Assembly: GCF_013283645.1 (NCBI RefSeq)
Contig: NZ_JABEKV010000001.1
Location: forward strand, 1,480,577-1,544,576
DNA: 64,000 bases
From: Sinorhizobium psoraleae
Lineage (GTDB): Bacteria; Pseudomonadota; Alphaproteobacteria; Rhizobiales; Rhizobiaceae
Reading direction: 5' to 3'
This document shows positions 19,363 through 28,204 of this stretch, piece after piece. The number at the start of each line of letters is the position of its first letter. The stretch's first letter is position 1. The notes beneath the pieces were generated by a model. That model had not been told where the DNA came from. It searched no databases and saw nothing but the letters and a program-made list of their open reading frames with translations. The translations under genes were made by a program, and so were the position numbers.

Positions 19363-19388
19363 TTTGAGCGCTATTGCCTTTGAGCGGG

Positions 19389-19886
19389 CTATTGCGGGCG
19401 CCCATTCTCCCAGGTGACCGTCTGGCCAAAGAGCGGAACGGTGGTGATCGACATCTTGGCCGATCCATCCGTCAATTGTCGCGAATGCGCGAGGTAGATC
19501 AGCGTGTCATTGGCCTTGTCGTAGATGCGGGTCACCAAAAGATCCTTCCAGATCAGCGACAGGCCGGAGCGGAAAACCTCTTCTCCATCCCTGGACAGGT
19601 TGATGTCGCCGATGGTGATCGGCCCTGTCTGCCGGCAGGCGATCGAATTGTTGGAGGGGTCCTCGAACCAGTTGCCTTTCTTCAGGCGGTCGATCACGCT
19701 GCGGTCGAAATAGGTGACGTGGCAGGTGACACCGTTGATTTTGGGGTCGCGGACGGCGTCGATCTTGATATCGTTGCCAAGCCAGTCGACGCCCACTTCG
19801 CCGACCGTTTCGGCGCGCGCGGGGAGGGACGCTGTGGCACAGGCGGCCAGGGCGGCAAGGAGCAGGGTGCGGATGGGGCGGAACAT
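19389..19886 (-). CDS. creA: CreA family protein
   Basis: This 165-residue protein has a signal peptide (MFRPIRTLLLAALAACATASLP, then ARA) and the CreA pattern: IKIDAVRDPKINGVTCHVTYFDR, DPSNNSIACRQTGPI and ARSRQLTDGSAKMSI-like segments. CreA is a periplasmic protein of unknown function found in many proteobacteria. I chose the start at 19886 because ggag lies 9 bases upstream; the longer frame runs into the RIME element. It stands alone on the minus strand. Confidence 0.9.
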   Translation of the reverse strand: MFRPIRTLLLAALAACATASLPARAETVGEVGVDWLGNDIKIDAVRDPKINGVTCHVTYFDRSVIDRLKKGNWFEDPSNNSIACRQTGPITIGDINLSRDGEEVFRSGLSLIWKDLLVTRIYDKANDTLIYLAHSRQLTDGSAKMSITTVPLFGQTVTWENGRPQ

Positions 19887-19915
19887 GAATATTCTCCGAT
19901 GGATTGCAGCGTTGA

Positions 19916-20023
19916 GATACTGCATGTTTCCATAAATCAGAGCCGATTTAAGGACAAAAACAAGCAGCCATTCAAAGTGCCACAGCGACCTTTGTGCGTC
20001 TGAAAAGACGCACGGCGCTGTAG
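19916..20023 (-). repeat. RIME1-like element, copy d
   Basis: It has the palindrome ctgcatgtttccataaatc...gatttaagg...acaagcag, then cattcaaagtgccacagcg, then the second palindrome gtgcgtctgaaaagacgcac. It is a full-length copy upstream of creA. Confidence 0.8.
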
Positions 20024-20096
20024 GTGCGGACGCGGCAATGCAAGGCGAAGGCGCAGCCCGCAGCTGCCTGCCGAAGCACGCAGCAGGGCTTGAATG

Positions 20097-21356
20097 TCAG
20101 GATCGATGCCGGCGCGTCATGCGGCGCGGAGCAGCACTTTCGCGCTCCGGGATATCGGACTGGCGCAACTGCGCCGCCGCTGCCGCGAGTGCGCGGGCGC
20201 TGGCGTCGATCTGGCGCTGCCTGGCGATCGTACAGCGGTCGCGGCCATCCGCCTTTGAATCGTAAAGCGCCAGATCGGCGCGGATCATCACGTCGGTAAT
20301 CGTATCGCCCGGCGCTGCGGCCGCGATGCCGATGCTGACGGTCAGCCGGATGCGCTGGTGGACGCGGCCGACCGGCGTTTCACGCACGGTCCGGCAGATT
20401 GCCTCGGCGAGCGCCGTCGCCTGCTCTTCCGTGTGGTCGGGCAGGATCAGGCCGAACTCCTCGCCGCCGATTCGGCCAAAGGCACCGCGGCCATCGAGGA
20501 AGGCAGATACCGTCTCGGCGAAATGGGTGAGCGCGATGTCGCCGCAGGCGTGGCCATAGTGATCATTGATCTGCTTGAAGTAATCGAGGTCGAGCAGCAG
20601 GAAGGCAAGCGGCCGGCGCCGGGTCAGGCAATCGGCGAAAATCCGCTCTCCCGCCTCGATCAGCGCCCCCCGCGACAGGGCACCGGTCAATCCGTCGCGG
20701 GCGATGGTGATCCTGAGACTGGCGATCACGCGGCTCTGGACCGTGAGGATCACGGCGAGAAACAGGAGCGGCAGAAAAGCCACCCGCATCGCGGCAAGCC
20801 CGAATTCGAAGGCGATCGCTGCATGTGAAGCGGAAGCACCCGCTGCCGTTTGATGCCAGGGGCCAAGCGCATAGACGAGAGCCGCGCAGCCGATCGTGGT
20901 CGAGCCGACGATGACCGCGTGGCTGAGGGGGTGCGCCTTTGGCCAGCGATCGAGCATGGCGAGACCGGCAACGAGGAGAAGGGTAGAAATAGCACCTGCG
21001 GCAATCAGCACGCGGGCGCCGAGGCTGCCGTAGCCGTTCAACCAGACAACCAGGCCGACCCCGCCAGCTGCGAGTGCCAGCGCCGGGAAGAGGGAGGCAG
21101 GGGCCGACAGCGCGAGGAGGCCGCGGAATCCCAGAAGGATGAAGAGGCTCGCGGATATCAGCGCGGCATAGCCGAGCATGGCGGGAAGGAAGGCCCGGGC
21201 TATTTCGGCCGCCATCATGGAGGCTATTGCGAGCGCCGAGAGTGCACAGGCCAGGCAAAAGAACTGCACCCCGGCGACTGTCGACCGCCGCAGCGACAAG
21301 AGAACCGGCAGCACCATCAAAAGCGCAAAGAACGATATGGCAGGGAGAAAGCTCAT
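20097..21356 (-). CDS. Membrane-bound diguanylate cyclase (GGDEF)
   Basis: The 419-residue protein has an N-terminal membrane region with about six or seven hydrophobic helices (residues 1-210) and a GGDEF domain (about 225-395). The active-site loop is RIGGEEFGLIL, and the metal/GTP-binding DLDYFKQINDHYGHACGD is intact, so it should make cyclic di-GMP. The inhibitory RxxD site five residues before GGEEF is absent (the stretch is DGRGAFGRI), so product inhibition may be lacking. There is no EAL domain. It is monocistronic, next to a RIME element. Confidence 0.93.
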   Translation of the reverse strand: MSFLPAISFFALLMVLPVLLSLRRSTVAGVQFFCLACALSALAIASMMAAEIARAFLPAMLGYAALISASLFILLGFRGLLALSAPASLFPALALAAGGVGLVVWLNGYGSLGARVLIAAGAISTLLLVAGLAMLDRWPKAHPLSHAVIVGSTTIGCAALVYALGPWHQTAAGASASHAAIAFEFGLAAMRVAFLPLLFLAVILTVQSRVIASLRITIARDGLTGALSRGALIEAGERIFADCLTRRRPLAFLLLDLDYFKQINDHYGHACGDIALTHFAETVSAFLDGRGAFGRIGGEEFGLILPDHTEEQATALAEAICRTVRETPVGRVHQRIRLTVSIGIAAAAPGDTITDVMIRADLALYDSKADGRDRCTIARQRQIDASARALAAAAAQLRQSDIPERESAAPRRMTRRHRS

Positions 21357-21575
21357 TTCGAAACGGCCTGTCGTGCTAAAATAGAGAGGCGGCTTGCGTT
21401 CCAGCCAATATGGACGTCATTGGTACCTGTGGCGCATTAACGAAAGCCGGCAAATTTTGATGCAATTTTAGCGATTGGTTGACCGCGAGGCGGTTGTGCC
21501 TTGCCGACATGTAGGGCCGAGGTGGAACGGCCGAAGCGGAAGGCCAGTGCGGGAGGGCGGAAAGGAGCAGGTGCC

Positions 21576-22241
21576 ATGTCCGGTGAAAGCATACCTTTTG
21601 CGGACAGGGTCGATGCGGGCCGAAAGCTCGCTCGCGCAATCGAGCGCGAAGGCTTTGCCGATCCCGTAGTGATGGCGCTGCCGCGCGGCGGCGTTCCGGT
21701 GGCCTTCGAGGTCGCCGCCTATCTCGGCGCGCCGCTCGAACTCCTGATCGTGCGCAAGGTCGGTGCGCCCGGGCATTCCGAGTTCGGCCTCGGCGCACTC
21801 GTCGACGGCGAAGAGCCGCAACTCGTGTTGAACGAGGAGGCGATGCGCCTCGTGCGTCCACCTGAAGCCTATGTGAAGGCGGAAACCGAGCGCCAGCGGC
21901 TTGAACTTACACGCCGCCGGGCGCTCTACGTCGGCAATCGGCCGCGCGTTTCGCCGAAGGGACGCAACGTCATCCTCGTCGATGACGGCATCGCCACCGG
22001 CGGGACCGCCAAGGCGGCGATCCAGGCGCTGCGGCAGGAGGGCGCTGCGGCCCTGATGCTCGCCGTTCCGGTTGCCCCGCCAAGCGCCGTTGCCAGCCTG
22101 CGCCGGCAGGTCGACCGGATCGTCTGTCTTGCGAGCCCCAGCCCGTTCCATGCGGTCAGCATCTATTACGACGATTTCGAGCAGACGACGGACGCGGAAG
22201 TGGTTGCGCTCCTGAAGGAGGCGAGAGGCGATGGCCCGTGA
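21576..22241 (+). CDS. Phosphoribosyltransferase family protein
   Basis: This is a 221-residue type I phosphoribosyltransferase-fold protein. The PRPP-binding loop NVILVDDGIATGGTAKAAI is near residue 145. An upstream ALPRGGVPVAFEVAAYLGAPLELLIVRK resembles the family also annotated as predicted phosphoribosyltransferases often found near hydrolases. FGLGALVDGEEPQLVLNEE is typical of that group. The true substrate is unknown. I chose the ATG at 21576 because aaaggag precedes it; the longer frame has no ribosome-binding site. Confidence 0.88.
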   Translation: MSGESIPFADRVDAGRKLARAIEREGFADPVVMALPRGGVPVAFEVAAYLGAPLELLIVRKVGAPGHSEFGLGALVDGEEPQLVLNEEAMRLVRPPEAYVKAETERQRLELTRRRALYVGNRPRVSPKGRNVILVDDGIATGGTAKAAIQALRQEGAAALMLAVPVAPPSAVASLRRQVDRIVCLASPSPFHAVSIYYDDFEQTTDAEVVALLKEARGDGP

Positions 22242-22289
22242 GCTTCCGGCAGGGCAAGATCGTCCGGCCGCGACGACATTCCCTCCCGC

Positions 22290-22391
22290 TGCATGTTTCC
22301 TTGAATCGTAGCCGTAAGGACAAAAACATGCAGCAGCCCAAGGCGTTACAGCGGTCTTTGCGCGTCCGACAGGACGCGCGGCGCTGTAGTC
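22290..22391 (-). repeat. RIME1-like element, copy e
   Basis: The palindrome ctgcatgtttccttgaatcgtag...gacaaaaacatgcag is followed by ggcgttacagcg and gcgcgtccgacaggacgcgc. It lies between the phosphoribosyltransferase gene and the isochorismatase-like gene. Confidence 0.8.
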
Positions 22392-22447
22392 CAGCTTGAA
22401 TTTTCGAACGCCCGCCTCATGTCTTTGACAAAGGTGAGGAGAGGGTG

Positions 22448-23095
22448 ATGATCGCTGGACTTGGAATTGGAAGAACATTGCGGGATTTTTGTCGTCCGCA
22501 CCGGATGGCGCTCGTCGTCTATGACATGCAGGCCGGCATAGTCCAGCAGGTCAAGGACGGCGCGGAGATCACGGCCAAGGTCCTGAAGGTCATCGAGGCC
22601 GCTCGCGACGGCGGCTATCCGGTCATTTTCCTGCGGCACATGTCGATGCCGCGCGAATTGATGGGCGCGTTCCAGCTTCGTCAGGCGATGGCCTGGCAGC
22701 GCACGGACGATCCGGACGCGGTCACGCCCTGGTTCCTGCGTGGCACGCCCGGCTTCGAAATCGTTCCCGAACTCGCGCCCCGTGAAAACGAGGCCATCCT
22801 CGACAAGATCACCTTTTCGGCCTTCGAGGGCACGCCGCTCTCGATCATCCTGCGCGATCTCGGCATAACATCCTTCGCGATCTGCGGCATCGCTACCGAG
22901 ATCGGCATCGATCCGACCGTGCGCCACGGCGCGGACCTCGGCTTCGTTCCGATCGTCATCCGCGACGCCTGCGGAGCGGGGCATCAGGAGGCGGCCGAGC
23001 GATCCTTCGACAACATCGCTTATATGGGCGACGCCATCCTCAGCGATGTGGAGGAGATTGTCGGGGCGATGAGAGGTCATCCCACCGCCGCATAG
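22448..23095 (+). CDS. Isochorismatase-like cysteine-hydrolase-fold protein
   Basis: This 215-residue protein has the isochorismatase-like fold: the catalytic Asp in ALVVYDMQAGIV, the Lys in AILDKITFSAF and the loop ICGIATEIGIDPTVRHGADLGF. In cysteine hydrolases (nicotinamidase, N-carbamoylsarcosine amidase) this loop reads T-D-x-C; here the Cys position is Gly, as in PhzD and EntB isochorismatases. So it may hydrolyse vinyl ethers rather than amides, or be inactive. A ggagaggg motif precedes the start; GTG at 22445 is an alternative start. Substrate unknown. Confidence 0.85.
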   Translation: MIAGLGIGRTLRDFCRPHRMALVVYDMQAGIVQQVKDGAEITAKVLKVIEAARDGGYPVIFLRHMSMPRELMGAFQLRQAMAWQRTDDPDAVTPWFLRGTPGFEIVPELAPRENEAILDKITFSAFEGTPLSIILRDLGITSFAICGIATEIGIDPTVRHGADLGFVPIVIRDACGAGHQEAAERSFDNIAYMGDAILSDVEEIVGAMRGHPTAA

Positions 23096-23160
23096 ACCGG
23101 ATCGATGCCAGGGTTTATCCTCTCGCCCTCCGCAGGGGCTTTTCCGTAGGTTCGCAAAAA

Positions 23161-23622
23161 ATGACAGAAGACCTCTCCATCCGGCCCGTCGTGCGCAGTG
23201 ACTACGACCGATGGCTGCCGCTCTGGGAAGGCTATAACGCCTTCTACGGCCGCCTGGGCGAAACCGCGCTCACGTCGGACATCACGCTGATGACCTGGTC
23301 GCGCTTCTTCGATGCCTATGAACCGATGCATGCGCTGGTTGCCGAAAGCAAAGGCCGGCTGATCGGGCTGACGCATTATATCTTTCACCGCAGCACCACC
23401 TCGATCCAGCCGAATTGCTATCTCCAGGATCTCTTCATCAACGAAGCCACGCGCGGCAAAGGCGTCGGCCAGGCGCTGATCAACGGCGTCTTCGAAGCGG
23501 CGCGCCGAGCAGGCTCGCCGCGCGTCTACTGGCTGACGCACGAGAGCAATATCAAGGCGATGCGCCTCTACGACCAGGTGGCGGTGAAGTCCGGTTTCGT
23601 GATGTACAAGATGATGATTTGA
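23161..23622 (+). CDS. GNAT-family N-acetyltransferase
   Basis: This 153-residue acetyltransferase of the GNAT fold has the acetyl-CoA-binding motif A at LQDLFINEATRGKGVGQALINGVFEAAR (R-G-K-G-V-G near residue 100) followed by YWLTHESNIKAMRLYDQV, the usual motif B. The N-terminal IRPVVRSDYDRWLPLWEGYNAFYG fits the subgroup around yeast Hpa2. The substrate cannot be read from the sequence. It converges with uvrD, with a hairpin between. Confidence 0.9.
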   Translation: MTEDLSIRPVVRSDYDRWLPLWEGYNAFYGRLGETALTSDITLMTWSRFFDAYEPMHALVAESKGRLIGLTHYIFHRSTTSIQPNCYLQDLFINEATRGKGVGQALINGVFEAARRAGSPRVYWLTHESNIKAMRLYDQVAVKSGFVMYKMMI

Positions 23623-23717
23623 GTGCCGCTGCGCAGATCGTAACAGTGGAATCGGCGGCACCCAGCCACGGCGCATCGGCGCCGTGAATGGCTTAGCGTT
23701 GCGTCTGATGCCGCCGT

Positions 23718-23742
23718 GATCCGTCCATGTGAAGGACGGATC
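23718..23742. terminator. Hairpin between the convergent GNAT and uvrD genes
   Basis: The perfect 9-bp stem gatccgtcc / ggacggatc has a 7-nt loop. No strong T-run follows; the role is inferred from its place between two 3' ends. Confidence 0.5.
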
Positions 23743-23749
23743 GGCTTGA

Positions 23750-26413
23750 TCACACCCGCTCCACAAATCCGTCCAGCACGCGCTTCTGCCCCGCGCGGTC
23801 GAAATCGATCGTCAGCTTGTTGCCTTCGATGGCGGCGATGTTGCCGTTGCCGAATTTGAGGTGGAAGACGCGGTCGCCGATATTGAAGCGCGAGGGTTCG
23901 GAGGTGGTCGACTTGGCGACCAGTTCGCCTTCGATCATGCGGGTGCGTGGGCCGGACTCGCCGTAGCCGATGCGCTCGACGGCGTGGCCGGAGCGGGTGC
24001 CCCAATTGTCGCGGGTGGCCTCCGAGCGGTGCTGCTGGGCCCGCTTCCAGCCCGGGGTCTGATAGGAGTTTTCGAAGGGATCGGCCTTGTCGAAACGCGA
24101 TTGGCCATAGCCGCCGCGTCCGTAGCCGCCGTAGGAGACGTCCTGCTCGGCCACTTCCACATGGTCGATCGGCAGTTCGTCGAGGAAACGCGAAGGCATG
24201 GTGGACTGCCAGAGCCCGTGGATGCGGCGGTTGGAGACGAACCAGATATGGCAGCGGCGCTTGGCGCGGGTGATGCCGACATAGGCGAGGCGGCGTTCTT
24301 CCTCGAGGCCGGCGCGGCCGCCCTCGTCGAGCGCGCGCTGGTGGGGGAAAAGGCCTTCCTCCCAGCCCGGTAGGAACACGGTATCGAACTCGAGACCCTT
24401 GGCCGAATGCAGCGTCATGATCGAGACGGCATCCATGTCTTCGTTCTGCTCGGCGTCCATGACGAGCGCGACATGTTCCAGGAAGCCACGCATCGACTCG
24501 AAGGCCTCCATCGAGCGGATGAGTTCCTTCAGGTTTTCGAGCCGCCCTGGCGCTTCCGCCGACTTGTCGGCCTGCCACATTGCGGTGTAGCCGCTCTCGT
24601 CGAGGATTTTTTCGGCAAGTTCGGTATGCGGCGTCGTTTCGAGCAGCGTCTGCCAGCGGCGGAAATCGGTGACGACGTCGAAGAGGGCCTTGCGCGCCTT
24701 CGGCTTCAACTCGTCGGTCTCGATGATCTCGGTCGCGGCGGCGAGCATCGGAATGTCGCGGGCGCGAGCGTAGTCGTGCAGCGTGCGCACTGTGGTGTCG
24801 CCCAAACCGCGCTTCGGCGTGTTGACGATGCGCTCGAAGGCGAGGTCGTCGGCCGGCTGGCAGACGAGGCGGAAATAGGCCATGGCGTCACGGATTTCGA
24901 GCCGCTCGTAGAAGCGCGGGCCGCCGATGACGCGATAGTTGAGGCCGAGGGTGACGAAGCGGTCTTCGAATTCGCGCATCTGGAATGAGGCGCGCACCAG
25001 GATCGCGATGTCGTTCAGGTTATGCTTCTGTCGCTGGAGCTGTTCTATCTCCTCGCCGACGGCGCGGGCTTCCTCTTCGGAATCCCAGGCGGCATGCACA
25101 TGCACCTTCTCGTCGTCCGGATTGGTGCGCTCGGTAAAGAGCGTCTTGCCAAGCCGGCCTTCGTTATGGGCAATCAGATGCGCGGCGGCGCCGAGGATAT
25201 GTTCGGTCGAGCGGTAGTTGCGCTCAAGCTTGATGACCTTGGCGCCGGGGAAGTCTTTCTCGAAGCGGAGAATGTTGTCGACTTCCGCGCCGCGCCAACC
25301 ATAGATCGACTGATCGTCGTCGCCGACGCAGCAGATGTTTATCTGCTGCTGTTTATTTGCGCTCACGCTGTCGCCGCTGCGCGGCTCGCTCCGCGGGGGC
25401 GCGCCATCCGCGACGGCCGCTTGGCCTTGCCGGGCTTCGCCCGGGTGATTAGCGCTCACGCTGTCGCCGCTGGCGCGGCTGCGCTCCGCAGGGGCGGACG
25501 AAACGTCGTCCGGCCAGCCTTGGCTGGCTCGGGCTTCGCCCGGACCTCCTGTCACAGATCGCTCAGACGACCGCGGCCGCTGCGCCAACAGCCGCAGCCA
25601 CATGTATTGCGCGGTGTTGGTGTCCTGGTATTCGTCGACGAGGATGTAGCGGAATTTGCCGTGATATTCCCGGAGCACGTCCGGATTGGCGCGGAACATC
25701 CGGATCGGGTGCAGGAGCAGGTCGCCGAAATCGCAGGCGTTGAGCGTCAGGAGCCTGTTCTGGTAAGCGGCGTAGAGTTCGCGGCCCTTGCCATTGGCGA
25801 AGGCGCGGGCGTCGCCTTCCGGAATCTGCGAGGGGTCAAGGCCCTTGTTCTTCCAGGTGTCGATCATGCCGGCGAATTGTTTTGCCGGCCAGCGCTTGTC
25901 GTCGAGCCCTTCGGCCTGGATCAGCTGCTTGATCAGCCGCACGACATCGTCGGTGTCGAGGATGGTGAAATCCGACCTCAAGCCGACCAACTCCGCATGG
26001 CGCCGCAGGAGCTTAACGCCGATCGAGTGGAAGGTGCCGAGCCAGGGCATGCCTTCGACGGCATGGCCGACGAGCACGCCAATGCGCTCCTTCATTTCGC
26101 GCGCGGCCTTGTTGGTGAAGGTGACGGCGAGGATCTGCGACGGGAAGGCGCGGCCGGTCGAAAGGATATGGGCGATGCGGGTCGTCAGAACGCGGGTCTT
26201 GCCGGTGCCGGCGCCGGCGAGCACGAGCACTGGTCCTTCGAGCGTCTCGACAGCCTCGGTCTGCTCAGGATTGAGGCCGGAGAGATAATCCGGACGCTTG
26301 GCCTTGTCGCGGGCGGCCATGGCGCGCGCGGCGATACCGCCGGCGGCGGGTGCGGGTTTGCGCGGCGCCGGCTCCTCGTCGAAGAAGGGAATGTCGTCAA
26401 AACCTTTGGTCAT
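23750..26413 (-). CDS. uvrD: ATP-dependent DNA helicase UvrD/PcrA with an unusual in-frame insertion
   Basis: This superfamily 1A helicase acts in nucleotide-excision and mismatch repair. Motif I LAGAGTGKTRVL, motif II ILVDEYQDTNTAQYMWLRLLA, motif III GDDDQSIYGWRGAE, motif IV KVIKLERNYRST, motif V TLHSAKGLEFDTVFLPGWEEG and motif VI AYVGITRAK are all intact, and a Tudor-like C-terminus (FHLKFGNGNIAAIEGNKL) is present. Between motifs II and III lies an extra stretch of about 75 residues, rich in Ser, Gly, Ala, Arg and Pro, made of two copies of a PGEAR...SGDSVSAN unit; related helicases have only a short loop there. The frame is kept, so the gene may be functional. I prefer ATG at 26413 to a TTG 9 bp upstream. 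Confidence 0.95.
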   Translation of the reverse strand: MTKGFDDIPFFDEEPAPRKPAPAAGGIAARAMAARDKAKRPDYLSGLNPEQTEAVETLEGPVLVLAGAGTGKTRVLTTRIAHILSTGRAFPSQILAVTFTNKAAREMKERIGVLVGHAVEGMPWLGTFHSIGVKLLRRHAELVGLRSDFTILDTDDVVRLIKQLIQAEGLDDKRWPAKQFAGMIDTWKNKGLDPSQIPEGDARAFANGKGRELYAAYQNRLLTLNACDFGDLLLHPIRMFRANPDVLREYHGKFRYILVDEYQDTNTAQYMWLRLLAQRPRSSERSVTGGPGEARASQGWPDDVSSAPAERSRASGDSVSANHPGEARQGQAAVADGAPPRSEPRSGDSVSANKQQQINICCVGDDDQSIYGWRGAEVDNILRFEKDFPGAKVIKLERNYRSTEHILGAAAHLIAHNEGRLGKTLFTERTNPDDEKVHVHAAWDSEEEARAVGEEIEQLQRQKHNLNDIAILVRASFQMREFEDRFVTLGLNYRVIGGPRFYERLEIRDAMAYFRLVCQPADDLAFERIVNTPKRGLGDTTVRTLHDYARARDIPMLAAATEIIETDELKPKARKALFDVVTDFRRWQTLLETTPHTELAEKILDESGYTAMWQADKSAEAPGRLENLKELIRSMEAFESMRGFLEHVALVMDAEQNEDMDAVSIMTLHSAKGLEFDTVFLPGWEEGLFPHQRALDEGGRAGLEEERRLAYVGITRAKRRCHIWFVSNRRIHGLWQSTMPSRFLDELPIDHVEVAEQDVSYGGYGRGGYGQSRFDKADPFENSYQTPGWKRAQQHRSEATRDNWGTRSGHAVERIGYGESGPRTRMIEGELVAKSTTSEPSRFNIGDRVFHLKFGNGNIAAIEGNKLTIDFDRAGQKRVLDGFVERV
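25359..25550 (-). repeat. Tandem palindromic repeat pair inside uvrD
   Basis: Two direct copies (about 25359-25451 and 25452-25547) share gcgctcacgctgtcgccgctg and a ccgggcttcgcccgg hairpin, while their middle parts have diverged. Each copy is close to a multiple of three bases and codes PGEAR...SGDSVSAN on the minus strand. The hairpins ccgggc-ttc-gcccgg and cgcgg...ccgcg give each unit a palindromic character, unlike the rest of uvrD. Confidence 0.85.
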
Positions 26414-26510
26414 GCGGCCCAATGTAGTGATTCGGGACCGAAAGGCCAGAAAGGATGTTCCTCTTTTATTCCGGATTCTTCAAGCGCGAGAGCAAGCCTG
26501 TGGAAAGACT

Positions 26511-26616
26511 ACAGCGCCGTGCTTCTTTTCAGAAGCACAAAAGGTCGCAGTAGCTCTTTGAATTGCTGCCTGTTTCTGTCCCTAATCGATTCCGATTAGG
26601 AACACATGCAGTGGCC
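26511..26616 (+). repeat. RIME1-like element, copy f
   Basis: It has cagcgccgtgcttcttttcagaagcac, then aggtcgcagtagctctttgaattgctg, then the palindrome tccctaatcgattccgattagga and catgcag. It lies between uvrD and the AhpD-like gene. Confidence 0.8.
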
Positions 26617-26637
26617 TTTCGCTGCATTCCGCAGTCA

Positions 26638-27048
26638 TCAATTTTCGCCTGCCGCATCGAACGTTGGATCGACCGGGACCTGCAGTGCTGTTGCCAACTG
26701 ATTGGTCTTGGCGGCAAGCGAGATGACGCGCAGGATGTCCGCGTGCTGCGCCTCTGTCATCCCCTTGGCCTTGGCCGCTGCCATGTGGGAGTGGATGCAG
26801 TAGCCGCAGCCGTTGGTGACGGAAACGGCGACATAGAGCATTTCCTTCACCAGCGGATCGAGGGCGGAGGGAGTCGCCATGACCGCCTTCACCTCGGCCC
26901 AGGTTCGTTCCAGGAGGTCCACGTCGAAGGCGAGCCAGAGCCACATATTGTTGATGAAATCCGATTTCCGCGTGGCGCGGATGTCGTCGAAGACCGCCTT
27001 TACGCGCGGGTCGGCTTCTGGATCGGGCGGCGGGACGACGGTGCTCAT
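26638..27048 (-). CDS. Carboxymuconolactone decarboxylase (AhpD-like) family protein
   Basis: This 136-residue all-helical protein has the redox motif TNGCGYCIHSHMAAAKAKGM, i.e. CxxC followed by the conserved His, as in AhpD-type alkylhydroperoxidases. N-terminal DPRVKAVFDDIRATRKSDFINNMW is typical of the peroxidase-related subgroup. It lies 41 bp downstream of the Tat-exported cyclase gene on the same strand, so they probably form an operon; a joint oxidative or catabolic role is inferred only from this. Confidence 0.9.
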   Translation of the reverse strand: MSTVVPPPDPEADPRVKAVFDDIRATRKSDFINNMWLWLAFDVDLLERTWAEVKAVMATPSALDPLVKEMLYVAVSVTNGCGYCIHSHMAAAKAKGMTEAQHADILRVISLAAKTNQLATALQVPVDPTFDAAGEN

Positions 27049-27089
27049 GCTTTCTCCCCGAGCTTAAATTGTGTTTGCGTGAACGGTTG

Positions 27090-27911
27090 TCAGACGAGCG
27101 CGAAGACGCGGGCCGGGCCGCCGGTGCCGCCGCGGTGCTTCGGTGCACCGAGCACCAGGGTCGCGCCTTTGGCCGGCACCTTGTCGAGATTGGCCGCGGC
27201 TTCGAGCCCCCAGCGGCCTTGCGGCAGCCAGGCATAATGGGTGGCGAAATCCGGTGAGGCGCCGAAATCGAGCGAAAGCGTATCGACGGCGATGCCGGCG
27301 GCCTGCGTCTCTTCGAGCAGGAACTTGGCGGCCTCTACGTGAAAGCCCGGAAAATGGAGCTTGCCCTCGGCGTCGGCGTTGCGGAACTTGTCGGTTCCGA
27401 GATGGCCGGCCCAGCCGGAAAGCATGGCGACGCAGGCGTTTTCCGGAATGTCGCCATTGGCGCCGATCCATGCCTTGATGTCGTCGGGCGTCACTTGCGC
27501 ATCGGCATTGCCTGCCGCTTTCTCTCGGATATCGACGACGCAGAGCGGCACTACGAGCTTCTCGACCGGCAGTTCGGCTACCGACATGCCGTCGGCGGAG
27601 AAATGCAGCGGCGCATCGACATGGGTACCAGTATGTTCGTTCACCCGGAGTTCGAACAGGTTGAACTTTTCCTTGGCGTAGCTGAACTTCTGCTCGCGGA
27701 AGAACTGCTGCTGACCGAAGTAGGTCGGGAACTCCTCGTAAAGTTCATGGGTGAGATCGGTCACGCTCGTGTGGCCGGCCGCAAGTGCGGGCGGTGCTAT
27801 TCCCATGCCGGCGGCGGCGATACCCGCCGTGCCGGTCGCGGCGGCGCGGAAAAAGCCGCGCCGCGACAGCATTCGCTGTTTTACCGATTCCATGACGCAT
27901 GCATCGCACAT
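27090..27911 (-). CDS. Tat-exported cyclase-family (kynurenine formamidase-like) hydrolase
   Basis: This 273-residue protein of the cyclase/formamidase family has the metal-binding signature EHTGTHVDAPLHF near residue 95 and the further motifs VAMLSGW and HFPGFHVEAAKFL. The N-terminus MLSRRGFFRAAATGTAGIAAAG is a twin-arginine signal peptide, so the enzyme is sent folded to the periplasm, unusual for this mostly cytosolic family. I chose the start at 27911 (MCDACVMES), where ggggagaag precedes it; the longer frame is not protein-like. The AhpD-like gene follows in the same direction. Confidence 0.88.
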   Translation of the reverse strand: MCDACVMESVKQRMLSRRGFFRAAATGTAGIAAAGMGIAPPALAAGHTSVTDLTHELYEEFPTYFGQQQFFREQKFSYAKEKFNLFELRVNEHTGTHVDAPLHFSADGMSVAELPVEKLVVPLCVVDIREKAAGNADAQVTPDDIKAWIGANGDIPENACVAMLSGWAGHLGTDKFRNADAEGKLHFPGFHVEAAKFLLEETQAAGIAVDTLSLDFGASPDFATHYAWLPQGRWGLEAAANLDKVPAKGATLVLGAPKHRGGTGGPARVFALV

Positions 27912-28204
27912 TGTTCTTCTCCCCAGAATGAGTTGAATGCGGAAGCCGATCGGAAATGGTGAGGCCAAACGCAGCATAGCCCAGCCGCGAAGCCTGTAAA
28001 CATCGGTTGTCCAGTAAAACTCCTGCAATCGCCGCTTGACGGCGCGCGCCATCATGCCGCCAACAAATTCGCTTTTATTACAATTGCGTAATGATGGCAT
28101 TCCGAGATTGCCCGAAGGCACGCGAATAACCATACTCGGGCGCAAATCGGAACGCTCCGCCGGCACGGGCCGCGCTGGAGCGTGCTTTTCATTTGGAGAT
28201 GTGA

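Noticed and set aside
25345..25595. Possible frameshift or pseudogene in uvrD
   Set aside because: The frame stays open through the inserted repeats and all helicase motifs before and after are in the same frame.
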